Shown here: one piece after another, positions 34,738 through 44,414 of the stretch | Layout: the number at the start of each line of letters is the position of its first letter | Position numbering within the stretch: the stretch's first letter is position 1 | NCBI GenBank assembly: GCA_005223045.1 | Contig: NJBM01000001.1 | Location: forward strand, 434,001 to 498,000 | Direction: 5' to 3' | DNA from: Planctomycetes bacterium B3_Pla | GTDB lineage: Bacteria; Planctomycetota; Phycisphaerae; Sedimentisphaerales; Anaerobacaceae | DNA: 64,000 bases | Position numbers and translations under genes: made by a program | Notes under the pieces: generated by a model | What the model was told of the DNA's origin: nothing | Seen by the model: the letters and a program-made list of their open reading frames with translations, nothing else | Databases searched by the model: none

Positions 34738-36063
34738 ATGAAAACACTGGTTCTTGTCATAAGCGTTATTGGCCTAATGTTCGGTTCGCCGGGCTATGGG
34801 CACCCTGTAAGCAACAATAGTAACAAGCTGTCGGACGAGTCCTTATTGACCCTTGTGCAGAAGCAGACTTTCAAGTTCTTCTGGGATGGGGCGGAACCAC
34901 GTTCAGGCATGGCTCAGGAGAGATATCATGTCAATGGCATGTATCCAAGGAATGATAAAAATATGGTGGCCACCGGGGGCTCCGGTTTTGGATTGATGGC
35001 AATACTGGTTGGGATAGAAAGAAACTTTGTGAGCCGACAGGCAGCGGTTGAGCGCTTCGAGAGGATCGTAGGTTTTTTGGAAAAAGCAGACAGGTTTCAC
35101 GGCGCGTGGCCTCATTGGCTCAACGGCAATACCGGCAGGACGGTTCCATTTAGTTCCAAAGACGACGGCGCCGATCTGGTTGAAACGACCTATCTGATAC
35201 AGGGACTGCTCGCAGTCAGACAGTACTTCGCTAACGGCAACGAAGCAGAGAAAAACCTGGCGGGTCGGATAGACGCACTATGGAGAGAAGTAGAGTGGGA
35301 CTGGTTCACAAGAGACAATCAAAACGTTCTCTATTGGCACTGGTCTCCTAACTTCGGCTGGGAGAAGAATCACCGTGTGAGAGGTTATAACGAGTGCCTG
35401 ATTACTTATGTGCTGGCGGCGGCCTCACCCACGCACACAATCCCGGCCGAAGTTTATCACGAAGGCTGGGCAAGAAGCGGAAAAATCGTGAGGGAAACCG
35501 AGCCCGGCGGCCTTTCCTTATCCTTGAAACACAACAACTCTGCCGAATATGGCGGGCCGCTGTTTTGGGCCCATTACTCGTATTTGGGTTTGGATCCTCG
35601 CGGTTTGAAAGATAAATACGCGGATTATTGGCGGCACAATAAAAACCACACTTTGCTCAACAGAAAGTATTGCGTCGAAAACCCCTTGAATTACAAGGGG
35701 TACGGCAAAGACTGCTGGGGCCTGACCGCCAGTTATTCGGTGAAGGGTTACGCCGCACACAGCCCGGCAAGAGATATTGGCGTTATTTCACCTACCGCCG
35801 CTTTATCGTCCTTCCCATATACCCCGGAATATTCCATGCAGGCACTGAAGCATTTCTATTACGACCTCGGCAAGAAGATCTGGGGCCCGTTCGGTTTTTA
35901 TGACGCCTTCAGTGAGCAGGAGAATTGGTACCCTCAAAGATACCTGGCAATCGACCAGGGGCCTATCATCATCATGATTGAAAATCATCGCTCTGCGCTG
36001 ATCTGGGACTTGTTTATGTCTTGCCCCGAGGTCCGGCTGGGGCTAAGGAAGCTTGGTTTTTAG
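34738..36063 (+). CDS. Exported glucoamylase-family (GH144-type) endo-glucanase
   Basis: 441 aa from ATG 34738 (AAGGGG about 10 bp before); an in-frame ATG at 34657 lies inside the hairpin element and is rejected. Signal peptide TLVLVISVIGLMFGSPGYG. Family signatures: LLTLVQKQTFKFFWDGAEPR, ATGGSGFGLMAILVGIERNF, GADLVETTYLIQGLLAVRQY, HWSPNFGWEKNHRVRGYNEC and WGLTASYSVKGYAAHSP. The Pfam 'putative glucoamylase' family includes GH144 beta-1,2-glucanases with an (alpha/alpha)6 fold; full length is typical. Probably periplasmic. Specificity for beta-1,2-glucan is inferred from the family. Confidence 0.88.
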   Translation: MKTLVLVISVIGLMFGSPGYGHPVSNNSNKLSDESLLTLVQKQTFKFFWDGAEPRSGMAQERYHVNGMYPRNDKNMVATGGSGFGLMAILVGIERNFVSRQAAVERFERIVGFLEKADRFHGAWPHWLNGNTGRTVPFSSKDDGADLVETTYLIQGLLAVRQYFANGNEAEKNLAGRIDALWREVEWDWFTRDNQNVLYWHWSPNFGWEKNHRVRGYNECLITYVLAAASPTHTIPAEVYHEGWARSGKIVRETEPGGLSLSLKHNNSAEYGGPLFWAHYSYLGLDPRGLKDKYADYWRHNKNHTLLNRKYCVENPLNYKGYGKDCWGLTASYSVKGYAAHSPARDIGVISPTAALSSFPYTPEYSMQALKHFYYDLGKKIWGPFGFYDAFSEQENWYPQRYLAIDQGPIIIMIENHRSALIWDLFMSCPEVRLGLRKLGF

Positions 36064-36134
36064 TCTTCCCCCACCTCGTCCGTTGCGAGCAGCCGTTATA
36101 CCGGGAGTGTTGATTTCAACTTTGTTCTTTTCTT

Positions 36135-36578
36135 TTATGAAGTTGACATTGCGTCATCATGTGGGCCGCTGTGGCTGACCATCTTGACCAACGATCCCCT
36201 GCCCGGAACGTTGCGCAGATATATGCGGAAGCGCCTCAGGCTTTGACCTCTGCCCGTGATGCGTCTGGGGACATAGACGTCATTTGAACGCGCGGTATCG
36301 ACAACCTGTCCGTTGGGAGATAATACCGTCACATCCACGTGTGTCTTAATGGGCGAGCCAACGCGGTCACGCCGCCTCAAGAACCCGGTTATCACCAGGC
36401 CATCCTCCTGCTCGAAAACGCTGCTCCAGGAGATATAGACCTTCCCTGCAGCCTGTTTTTCCAAAGCCAGCACGCCGGTTTCGACAAGATCAACGCGATT
36501 CGCAGCACAGCCGGACATAACGGCAGCAAGCATGCCGAATCCCAGTGCAATCACGCTGATCGAAAGTCTTTTACTCAT
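36135..36578 (-). CDS. Small lipoprotein of unknown function at the end of the efflux operon
   Basis: 147 aa. The lipoprotein signal is clear: RLSISVIALGFGMLAAVMSG followed by Cys24 (lipobox VMSGC). The mature part (VYISWSSVFEQEDGLVITGF, HVDVTVLSPNGQVVDTARSN, FRIYLRNVPGRGSLVKMVSH) looks like a single beta-sandwich. It follows the CusA-like gene after 37 bp on the same strand and is probably in the same transcript. No metal-binding motif is obvious beyond two His near the end (SHSGPHDDAM). Family not recognised. Confidence 0.75.
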   Translation of the reverse strand: MSKRLSISVIALGFGMLAAVMSGCAANRVDLVETGVLALEKQAAGKVYISWSSVFEQEDGLVITGFLRRRDRVGSPIKTHVDVTVLSPNGQVVDTARSNDVYVPRRITGRGQSLRRFRIYLRNVPGRGSLVKMVSHSGPHDDAMSTS

Positions 36579-36615
36579 CGCAAAACCTCCTGAACTTCAA
36601 TTCTAAGTTTTTGGA

Positions 36616-39600
36616 TTAACTCGCTTCGGTCTTTACGGTAGCCCATTCGTAGAGTGTAGGTATCACGATCAAAGTCAATAACGTTGACGATACGAGTCCG
36701 CCTATTACGACTATAGCCAGCGGTCTTTGCACTTCCGAGCCGGTCCCGGTTGTTATGACCAGCGGCAGCAATCCCAAAGCAGTTGTTATTGTGGTCATCA
36801 GGACGGGTCTTAACTTTGACGAGCAACCCGCAATCACGGATTCCCGCAGCGCCAGACCTTGTGCCCTGAGATGTTCGAATCGAGATATCAGGACCAGACC
36901 GTCGGTCAGAGCTATCCCGAACAGGGCGATAAAGCCGATAGACGACGGAATGCTGACGTTCTCTTTGAAAAAGGCCAGTGCAAAAACGCCGCCGACCAAT
37001 GACAAAGGTATGTTGAGCATTATCAGAAGGACGTTCTTGAACGAATTGAACAGGCTGTAGAGCATCACAAGCACCAGGAACAAGGTGATTGGAACGACTA
37101 ATGAGAGTCTTTTGTTCGCCGCTTGAAGCAATTCGAACTGTCCGCCCCATGCAAGTCTGTAACCGGCTGGAAGGGCAACCGCTTCGCCCACCTTCTCCCG
37201 GGCTTCTTCGACAAAGCCGCCGGCATCTCTGCCCCGAACGTTGCATTGTATGGAGATGAACCGGCGCGTGTCTTCCCGGCTGATCTGCCGCAGGCCCGTG
37301 ACGGTGTTGACATCTGCAACTTCATCGAGCTGGAGATTGTAGCCGGCCGGTGCGCGAATCAGCAGGTTCTCTATCGACTCTATGTCTTTGCGATAGGCCT
37401 CGGCAAATCTGGCGGTAATCCCGAAGATCTTTTCATCCTCGAAAACATTGCCGACTTCCTCGCCCGATATGGCACTGTGGATCGTATGCTGTATCTGGTA
37501 GTTGCTCAGGCCGTGGCGGGCTATCCGGCTTCTGTTCATTTTGATCTGAAGCTGTGTTTGACCGGCCACCTGTTCGGTTCGCAGATCGGCCACTCCCGGT
37601 ATCTGCGAAAGAACGTCATGGATCTCCGCGGCTTTGGCTACGAGCGTGGCCATGTCGTGGCCGAAAAGTTTCGCTACGACCGCAGTGCCGGCGCCGGCCA
37701 CCAGTCCGTCAACTTCATGCTTGATCGGTTGAGAGAAGCTGACCGCCACACCGGGGTAATTGCAAATGCGGCTGTCAATTTGAGCGACAAGCTCTTCCTG
37801 CGTCTTTGCATTTTTCCACTGCTTTTTCGGTTTGAGGTTGACGGTCATGCAGGCGTAATTCGTGTGATGAATGTGCGGGCCGACTTCGCCGTAACCGATA
37901 TCGGCGATGACCTGATCTACCTCAGGAAATCCCAGGACGTCCTTTGCTATCTCTTCTGAGGTGGCGCTGATCTCTTTGAGAGATATGTTCGGATTCATGT
38001 ACGCCAGGACCTGAACAGTTCCCTCTTGGAGAGTTGGGACGAATTCCCTGCCCAGCCTGGTGAAGACCGCGGCCCCAAGCGCCAGCAGAAGTATCATAAC
38101 CAAAGTAACACCTGCCCGGCAACCGAGACAAAACGTCAGTATCGACCTGTAGCCATTGAGAATCGCCGGATGAACGCCCCGGGCGACGTTGTCACGACCT
38201 CTTTCCTTGTGCAGCAGACGATAAAACACCGGGGCTATAATCAGTGCGTAAATCAGCGAGCCGACCATGGTGGTCGAGACTGCAAACGCCAGCGGTCTGA
38301 ACATCTTGCCCTCGACCTCGCCGAGAGTGAAGATGGGGATAAACACGATAATAATGATGGAAACAGCGAAAAATATCGGCTGGCCGACCTCCCTGGCGGC
38401 GGCCAATACCATCTCTGTCGGAGTGCCCCGGTCCCCCTTGCTGTAGAAGGTGGACTGAATCCTCTCGACCATTATGATCGTGGCGTCAACTATCATCCCC
38501 AATGCGATAGCTATGCCGCCGAAGGATATCAAATCGCCGGGCATACCGTTGCGGTACATCAAAATAAACGCAAACAGTGTGGAAAACGGCAGTGAAAATA
38601 CCACGATCAGGGCGTTGCGCAGGTTTCCTAAGAAGACAAATGAGACAAGGCACACCAGGACCAGGCCGAGGGAAAGCGCGCCCCTTACGGTGTTTATGCT
38701 GTTCCTGACGAGATGCGATTGATCGTAGAAAGGGATGACTTTCACGCCCTCGGGCAGGGTCTTGTTGATTTCGGCGATTCGCTCTTTCAGACGGCCGATC
38801 ACCTCGAATGAGTTGGCCCCGTGAAGTTTATAGATACCGCCGACGACGATCTCTTTTTCTCCGTCCAGGCAGGCCACTCCACGCCTGAATGCGTTGCCGA
38901 ATTCCACCGAACCGATATCTCTGATGAAGACCGGGCTGCTTTCGTGGGCGCGTATTACGATGTTCTCAATATCATCAATTGCGCCTACTAATCCCAGGCT
39001 GCGAACAATCAGCTCTTCGGCGCCTCTCTCGATGATCCCGGCCCCCAGATTCAGGTTGTTTTTCCGGACCGCCTCGATAACGTCGTCCAGCGTCAAATCG
39101 TATTCGAGGAGCCGGTCCGGATGCACCTTTATCTGGTACTGCCTCACGTGCCCCCCCTGGCTGATGACCTTGGCAACACCGGAGACCGTCTGAATGTCGC
39201 GTTTGACGACCCAATCCTGGATCGTGCGCAACTCGGTTGTGCTGTAGCCGTCGCCCTTAACGTAGTAGGCGAGAATCTTGCCCATCCCGCTTGCGATGGC
39301 GCCCATCTCCAGGCCATGGGGCATATTCATGGTTTCAGGTATGCCTTCCTCGGCTTCTTTGAGCCTCTCTAAAACAAGCTGGCGCGGCAGGTAGATGTCC
39401 ATGTCATCGTCGAAATAGATGTTGACAGTGGAAAGCCCGAGCGATGATATCGAGCGAATTTTTTTGACGCCCGGAATGCCCCTCATCGCCACTTCAACCG
39501 GGCGGCTGACGAACTGCTCGACCTCCTCGGCAGCCATTCCTTCGAGTTCGGCAAAAACCTGCACCAGGTTGGGGCTTATGTCGGGAAAGGCGTCGATAGG

Positions 39601-39702
39601 CAGCTTTGAAAGGGAGAACGCTCCCGCTATGCTAACTCCGACAAAGCCCAAAACTATCAATAGCTTATGTTTGAGCGAAAACTGTATCAGTCCTGCAACC
39701 AT
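36616..39702 (-). CDS. Heavy-metal RND efflux pump, CusA/CzcA-like
   Basis: 1028 aa, typical for the family (about 1020-1050). Recognisable parts: first helix HKLLIVLGFVGVSIAGAFSL; PIDAFPDISPNLVQVFAELE and VEVAMRGIPGVKKIRSISSL of the porter domain; the transmembrane-4 motif GMIVDATIIMVERIQ with the conserved Asp of the proton relay; LQEGTVQVLAYMNPNISLKE; and the second membrane half (IGFIALFGIALTDGLVLISR). It should export Cu, Ag, Zn, Co or Cd by proton antiport across the whole envelope, together with the adaptor (22 bp upstream) and the TolC-like channel. The metal cannot be assigned from the sequence alone; the Cys/His-rich adaptor favours a soft metal such as Cu or Ag. Confidence 0.95.
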   Translation of the reverse strand: MVAGLIQFSLKHKLLIVLGFVGVSIAGAFSLSKLPIDAFPDISPNLVQVFAELEGMAAEEVEQFVSRPVEVAMRGIPGVKKIRSISSLGLSTVNIYFDDDMDIYLPRQLVLERLKEAEEGIPETMNMPHGLEMGAIASGMGKILAYYVKGDGYSTTELRTIQDWVVKRDIQTVSGVAKVISQGGHVRQYQIKVHPDRLLEYDLTLDDVIEAVRKNNLNLGAGIIERGAEELIVRSLGLVGAIDDIENIVIRAHESSPVFIRDIGSVEFGNAFRRGVACLDGEKEIVVGGIYKLHGANSFEVIGRLKERIAEINKTLPEGVKVIPFYDQSHLVRNSINTVRGALSLGLVLVCLVSFVFLGNLRNALIVVFSLPFSTLFAFILMYRNGMPGDLISFGGIAIALGMIVDATIIMVERIQSTFYSKGDRGTPTEMVLAAAREVGQPIFFAVSIIIIVFIPIFTLGEVEGKMFRPLAFAVSTTMVGSLIYALIIAPVFYRLLHKERGRDNVARGVHPAILNGYRSILTFCLGCRAGVTLVMILLLALGAAVFTRLGREFVPTLQEGTVQVLAYMNPNISLKEISATSEEIAKDVLGFPEVDQVIADIGYGEVGPHIHHTNYACMTVNLKPKKQWKNAKTQEELVAQIDSRICNYPGVAVSFSQPIKHEVDGLVAGAGTAVVAKLFGHDMATLVAKAAEIHDVLSQIPGVADLRTEQVAGQTQLQIKMNRSRIARHGLSNYQIQHTIHSAISGEEVGNVFEDEKIFGITARFAEAYRKDIESIENLLIRAPAGYNLQLDEVADVNTVTGLRQISREDTRRFISIQCNVRGRDAGGFVEEAREKVGEAVALPAGYRLAWGGQFELLQAANKRLSLVVPITLFLVLVMLYSLFNSFKNVLLIMLNIPLSLVGGVFALAFFKENVSIPSSIGFIALFGIALTDGLVLISRFEHLRAQGLALRESVIAGCSSKLRPVLMTTITTALGLLPLVITTGTGSEVQRPLAIVVIGGLVSSTLLTLIVIPTLYEWATVKTEAS

Positions 39703-39723
39703 ACTGACATAACTCCAGGAATC

Positions 39724-42471
39724 TTAATGAACGTGGCCGTGACCGGCGTGCGCGCCACCGGCAACCTTTTCCAGCTCGGCTTTGAGCCGGAAACTGTTTC
39801 TGGTGACTATTTTCTCGCCGGGTTCCAGCCCCGAGGTAATCTCTACGAGCGTGTCATTGACGCGGCCAAAGCTCACCGTCCTCGGCTCAAAACCCTGATC
39901 CGTGCGTACGAAAACGGTCGGCTGGTCATCCATGTCCTGAATAATGGCCTTTGGAACGGCGACTTTTGCCCTGGCCTTGTCAACCAGCACGTCCGCGGTC
40001 ACGAATGTTCCGGGCCGCAGCGCGCCCGAGGCATTATCCAACACGACTCGCGCCAGAGCTGTCCGTGTCTTTTCTCCCACAATCGGTCCGACATAGCTTA
40101 TTCTGCCTTCGATTTTGCCGGCAGCCGGGCCTGCGGCGACCGAGACTCGCTGACCTGGTTTGACAAAAGGCAGGTCCTTCTGATAAACATTCAGATCCAC
40201 CCAGACGGTGCTGAGGTCCGCAACGATAAAGGCGCATGATTCGTCGCCGAGCTTCTCGCCGAGGGTGATGTGTTTTTCTATGACAGTTGCGCCAAACGGA
40301 GCACGCAAGGGGTACCAGGCAAGCCTCTCGTCCTTGCTGGTCGCCTCCTCCACAAGCGGCTTGCTCACAACTTGCGCAGCACGCTCGGCAACGCATTCGG
40401 CGCAGTTACAGTTCGGACCATCATCACACGTCTCCTCTTCGCCGCCGTGGCTGTGTCCTTCGACGGCGGGCCGTACGCCGACGATATTGTCTGTGACCAC
40501 TTTTATCACGACTGATTGTTCCCCTTGTGCGGCGTGCTTGGCAGCGCATTCAGGGCAGTTACAGCTCGGAACACTATCAGACTTTTCCTCTTCGCCATCG
40601 CAGTGCTCGTGTTCTTCGGCAACGAGCTGCACACTGTTAATGTTGCCGGTGATTGCTCTCACCACGACCGGTTGTCCGCCCCTTTCGGTATGCTCGGCAG
40701 CGCACTCGGTGCAGTTCGGATCATCGCAAGCTTCCTCTTTGCCATCGCCGTGCTCGTGCTCTTCAGCAACGAGTTGCACACTGTTAATGTTGACGGTGAC
40801 CGCTTTTGCCAATACCGGCTGTTCCCCCTGCGCGGCGCGCTTGGCGACGCATTCGGGGCAGTTCGGATCATCACAGGCTTCCACTTCGCCGCCGCCGGGC
40901 TTCTGATCCTGGGCGTAGAGCTCGATATCGTTTATGTCCTCTGTGCTCAGGCCCAGCACGTGGAGATTGCGCTCGGCGCCCTTTAACTCGATCTGGCGGA
41001 CCTGTAGCGCGCGTTGGGCTTCCAGCAGACTTCTCTTGACCTCAAATGCAATGCTGTCGCGGGTCGCATCATACTTAGCGTCGGCCTTTTTCAATGCGTT
41101 CTCGGCGGCAAGATAGTCTTTCTCGCTGGAGATTTTCTTCTCGAACAGCGACTTTTCGCGGTCGTGAGCGGACCTGGCCAGAACAAGCTCGGCATACGCC
41201 GAGACGAGCATTGTGTGGTTGGCGTCCAGAGCTTCGCCGCCCGCCTCGCGAATGGCTTCCAGCGAAGGCGAGGATTTCAGGGTCTCCAGCAGTCCGGTCG
41301 TGCCGTCGGATATCTGTTGGGCCCGAGTGAGGTCCATCGAGCAGCAGCCTAACTCGGCCCATTTGGCGAGGTAGTCCACTTTCGCCTTGCCAAGCTCGGA
41401 ACTCTCGAGCCAGGCAATGACTTCTCCGGCCCTGACCGTGTCGCCGACGTTCTTGAGCACCTGGCGGACCACGCCGACCGCATTGGGCATTATATGCGCC
41501 AGGCGGTCGGTGTTGACTGCAATCTGGCCGGGCAGGCTCACATGGACGTCAACTTCGCCCGGGCCGGCGACTCCGACCTCTATTTCATACCTTTCGACAT
41601 CGTCTTGTGTCAAATGAACGACCTGTTCGCCGTCATGTTGATGGACGTCGGCCTCGTGTTGGTGGGCGCCGGCTTCGTGCAGCGATTCGTCGATAGCGGC
41701 GGCGCCCTTTGTTACGACGCGGTCGCCTTCGGCCAGACCCAGGAGGACCTGGACAAAGCCATCGGCTCGGTTCCCCAGCGCGACGCGCCGTTCCTGAAAT
41801 GTCTCGCCGGCCAACTGAACGAAGACCACATGATTCTCGCCCTCTTCTACGATGGCCGATTCCGGCACAACTAAACTCGAGCCGTCCGCGGTTTGCCGCA
41901 CTCGAACCGGCTCCGTCCTGCTCGGTATCTTCCACTGCTGCTCCTTGAGAAAGCTTATCCCCTCGATCTCCTCGGCTGCGGGCGCATGATCTATTTCCGC
42001 CTGTGAGGCATACACTTTGACAGGCGGCAGAGCAACGACGTAGTCCTGACCCGCAAGTGGAATCGAAAGCGAGACATCCCAATCACCGGGCTTCGAAAAA
42101 GCCAGCTCGGGGATGTAAATACCGTCTCTGGCCGGCTTCGGGGCGACGTGCTTTATGGGCGCCTGCGAACCGTAACGCAGCATAAATGTCACTGGGCCCT
42201 GCCTGCGCGGTTCGAGCGTCACCAGGTCCGAGACATGGGTGACGAACTCCGTCGGCGTATTGACGGCGACAAGAGGATGCTCTAAAAAGATTTCAAACCG
42301 CTCGCTCCAGACGGTAACCTGGGATGAGCCTCCGCCGTCGTGCGGATGGTCATGACTCGAAGGAGCAATCGCGGCCGGAGGCAGCGAAATGTAATAATGC
42401 TGACCCGCCAACCCGATTACGATTCCGACTCCGAGAACGCAGAGTAATATCAGAAGTGTTTTAAGTTTCAT
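39724..42471 (-). CDS. CusB-like periplasmic adaptor with Cys/His-rich tandem repeats
   Basis: 915 aa, about twice the usual adaptor. N-terminal helix LLILLCVLGVGIVIGLAGQH, then a His patch (SSHDHPHDGG), an extra beta domain (about 50-260) and a second His patch (HEAGAHQHEADVHQHDGEQV). The canonical lipoyl/hairpin part begins near 310 (AHIMPNAVGVVRQVLKNVGD, TVRAGEVIAWLESSELGKAK). From about 525 to 705 an insert holds four tandem repeats of about 49-51 aa, each with a Cys cluster (CDDPNCPEC, CDDPNCTEC, CNCPEC, CDDGPNCNCAEC); the intervening linkers carry HEHGD or HSHGG. The second lipoyl half follows (APFGATVIEKHITLGEKLGD) and the end is again His-rich (HAGHGHVH). The start overlaps the TolC-like stop as TAATG. 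Probably chelates metal and hands it to the pump. Confidence 0.92.
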   Translation of the reverse strand: MKLKTLLILLCVLGVGIVIGLAGQHYYISLPPAAIAPSSHDHPHDGGGSSQVTVWSERFEIFLEHPLVAVNTPTEFVTHVSDLVTLEPRRQGPVTFMLRYGSQAPIKHVAPKPARDGIYIPELAFSKPGDWDVSLSIPLAGQDYVVALPPVKVYASQAEIDHAPAAEEIEGISFLKEQQWKIPSRTEPVRVRQTADGSSLVVPESAIVEEGENHVVFVQLAGETFQERRVALGNRADGFVQVLLGLAEGDRVVTKGAAAIDESLHEAGAHQHEADVHQHDGEQVVHLTQDDVERYEIEVGVAGPGEVDVHVSLPGQIAVNTDRLAHIMPNAVGVVRQVLKNVGDTVRAGEVIAWLESSELGKAKVDYLAKWAELGCCSMDLTRAQQISDGTTGLLETLKSSPSLEAIREAGGEALDANHTMLVSAYAELVLARSAHDREKSLFEKKISSEKDYLAAENALKKADAKYDATRDSIAFEVKRSLLEAQRALQVRQIELKGAERNLHVLGLSTEDINDIELYAQDQKPGGGEVEACDDPNCPECVAKRAAQGEQPVLAKAVTVNINSVQLVAEEHEHGDGKEEACDDPNCTECAAEHTERGGQPVVVRAITGNINSVQLVAEEHEHCDGEEEKSDSVPSCNCPECAAKHAAQGEQSVVIKVVTDNIVGVRPAVEGHSHGGEEETCDDGPNCNCAECVAERAAQVVSKPLVEEATSKDERLAWYPLRAPFGATVIEKHITLGEKLGDESCAFIVADLSTVWVDLNVYQKDLPFVKPGQRVSVAAGPAAGKIEGRISYVGPIVGEKTRTALARVVLDNASGALRPGTFVTADVLVDKARAKVAVPKAIIQDMDDQPTVFVRTDQGFEPRTVSFGRVNDTLVEITSGLEPGEKIVTRNSFRLKAELEKVAGGAHAGHGHVH

Positions 42472-43841
42472 TACCTGGACTCCTTATGATTATCTTCGTG
42501 AATGTCCTTTATTGATTCGATGCTCTGTCCGATCAGACGTTCGGCATCGGCTTTAGCTTTGTGGTAGGCGGTCAACGACTCGATGTATCTGCCTTTCGTC
42601 TCGAACAGCGTCCGTTGTGCGTCGAGTACCTGCAGGTAGTCGAACTTGCCTTCGCGATACCCCTCGCTGACGGCGTCAAAACTGCTTTGCGCTCCGGGCA
42701 ACACATCGCCCTTTAACGCGGTTGCTTCAGCATACGCGCCGGCGAGTCTCTGCGCCGCCTCTTCCAGCGCCGCAAGAATCTTTATCTCGGCTGACTCGTG
42801 ACTTTCTTCGGCCTTTGCAAGCATGTACGTCGCCCTGCGAATGCCGCCCTGATTCCGGTTCGAGATCGGCAGCGGGATCGACAGGCCGAGGACTGCCGCT
42901 GACTCGTCCGTCTCGTTGAATCGCTGCCAGCCGCCGCTTATCGTGACATCCGAAACAGCTCTGGCCTTCTCCAACTCCAACGCGGCACGGCGAGCCTTTT
43001 TCTCCACGGTCCAGCGAGCTATGTCAGGGTTTTGCGAAACAAGGCGGCCCAGTGCGGCACTCGACGGAACCGGCACAATCTTATCAAACCGCCCTGCAAC
43101 GGTATCGAAGCCGGCTGTCCTGCCGCCCCATGCGGCAGCCAGTCCTTTTCTCGCCGATTCCAGGACTCGTTCTGCTTTCTGCTGTTCTATTCGTATGGTT
43201 GACAAAGCAACAGCGGATTTGGTTTGCTCGATCGGCGAATCTCTACCCGCCTCAACCCGCTGCGTAACAGCGTTGTGGGCCTGCTCGGCGACGCCGACAA
43301 GCTCTTCGGTCAGAGCAAGACGCTCCTGCGAGGCCAGCACAGTCACGAAGGCCTCGGTTACCTCTTTGGTGACGTCGAGTCGTTTTGTTTTGAAGTCCCA
43401 TTCGGCCAGCTCTCTTTCGAGAGAGGCCAATGTCGTTCGCCTGGCGCGCTTTTGTCCCAATTCGATTGGCTGGGAAAGCTTAATCGTGGCTTCAGCGCCA
43501 TCGAAGCCGCTGCGCTCGCTTGTTCGACCAACCTCCTCGATCTGGACGCCAAGCTTTGGATTTGGCCTGAGGCTTGCCTGCAACCGGCCTGCTTCGGCGG
43601 CCAGAACATCCCACGATGAAGCCTTCAGTTCGGGATTGTGCTCCAATGCCAGAGCCAGTGCCTGGGACAAAGTTACAACACCAGTCGGATCGGCTATTTT
43701 GGAAACATCCGATCTCTGTGTCGGCCGAGCAACACCGTATTCTCGTCCAGACAGGACGGGCGCAACTTCATTGCTCTGCTCTACACAGCCTGATAAGACT
43801 AAAGCGAATAGCACCACCTGCGGCAACAATCTCAAGCGCAT
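42471..43841 (-). CDS. TolC-family outer-membrane efflux lipoprotein (CusC-like)
   Basis: 456 aa. Lipoprotein signal LLPQVVLFALVLSGC with lipobox LSGC, usual for CusC-type channels. The body has the duplicated long-helix layout of TolC: VVTLSQALALALEHNPELKA, LRPNPKLGVQIEEVGRTSER, QPIELGQKRARRTTLASLER, then the second half LSIPLPISNRNQGGIRRATY and GKFDYLQVLDAQRTLFETKG. It should form the outer-membrane duct of the efflux pump. Its stop overlaps the adaptor start by one base, so translation is coupled. The 135 bp gap before it (from the Cys-rich gene) holds an A/T-rich repeat. Confidence 0.93.
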   Translation of the reverse strand: MRLRLLPQVVLFALVLSGCVEQSNEVAPVLSGREYGVARPTQRSDVSKIADPTGVVTLSQALALALEHNPELKASSWDVLAAEAGRLQASLRPNPKLGVQIEEVGRTSERSGFDGAEATIKLSQPIELGQKRARRTTLASLERELAEWDFKTKRLDVTKEVTEAFVTVLASQERLALTEELVGVAEQAHNAVTQRVEAGRDSPIEQTKSAVALSTIRIEQQKAERVLESARKGLAAAWGGRTAGFDTVAGRFDKIVPVPSSAALGRLVSQNPDIARWTVEKKARRAALELEKARAVSDVTISGGWQRFNETDESAAVLGLSIPLPISNRNQGGIRRATYMLAKAEESHESAEIKILAALEEAAQRLAGAYAEATALKGDVLPGAQSSFDAVSEGYREGKFDYLQVLDAQRTLFETKGRYIESLTAYHKAKADAERLIGQSIESIKDIHEDNHKESR

Positions 43842-43906
43842 ATCGACAATCCTGAAATACCTCCTGAATTCGGGTTTCTTCCGAACGAGCCGGATTTTGC
43901 GGGAAT

Positions 43907-43966
43907 CAGGAATTGAGAATGAAGAAAAATAGAACTCTATATTCTACATTCTAAATTCTGAATCAG
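43907..43966. repeat. A/T-rich repeat related to 7151-7215
   Basis: GAATTGAGAATGAAGAA and ATTCTACATTCTAAATTCTG occur with the same order and spacing style as at 7155-7227. It lies between the Cys-rich gene and the TolC-like gene, so it could modulate read-through into the efflux genes. Confidence 0.6.
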
Positions 43967-43976
43967 TCGGATTGAA

Positions 43977-44414
43977 TCACGCCAATAGGATAATTGTGCG
44001 TAGAGGGGTAAAATAAGAAGTGTCGTCAAATGTATTCGAGAACAAATTATGCGCAAAAAAGTCGAACTCACCGGCAGCTACAACCACATCTGTAACTGAG
44101 ATCGCGAACATTGGGTTCAACTGTTCGGTTGCTTGTGAAATCTTCGCCAGGCCGATGGAAATCGGGACATCGACACAAGGCCCGCAATGCTTACCTTCTT
44201 CACGCTCGACTTCGCACGAAAGGCGGCTTTGTTCCGAAGACTCGGAACCAGCGCAGCTACTACACTGCTTGTGAAAGGCGGACTCGAATTCTATGTGGCC
44301 GTCCGCACCGAAACACAGCACGGTCCCGTGCACCGAATTACCGAGAAGAAAAAGACAGACAAGCCCGGCAATATATTTTCTACATATATCTTTCCTGGCT
44401 AAATCCATGATCAT
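43977..44414 (-). CDS. Small exported Cys-rich protein heading the efflux operon
   Basis: 145 aa from the ATG at 44412-44414, or 143 aa from the in-frame ATG at 44406-44408. An N-terminal hydrophobic segment (YIAGLVCLFLLGNSVHG) suggests export. The mature part is rich in Cys and acidic residues: VLCFGADGHIEFESAFHKQC, SSCAGSESSEQSRLSC, GKHCGPCVDVPI. This looks like a periplasmic metal chaperone or sensor; I know of similar Cys-rich open frames at the head of planctomycete efflux clusters but have no family name. It is the promoter-proximal gene of the operon running down to 36135. Confidence 0.75.
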   Translation of the reverse strand: MIMDLARKDICRKYIAGLVCLFLLGNSVHGTVLCFGADGHIEFESAFHKQCSSCAGSESSEQSRLSCEVEREEGKHCGPCVDVPISIGLAKISQATEQLNPMFAISVTDVVVAAGEFDFFAHNLFSNTFDDTSYFTPLRTIILLA

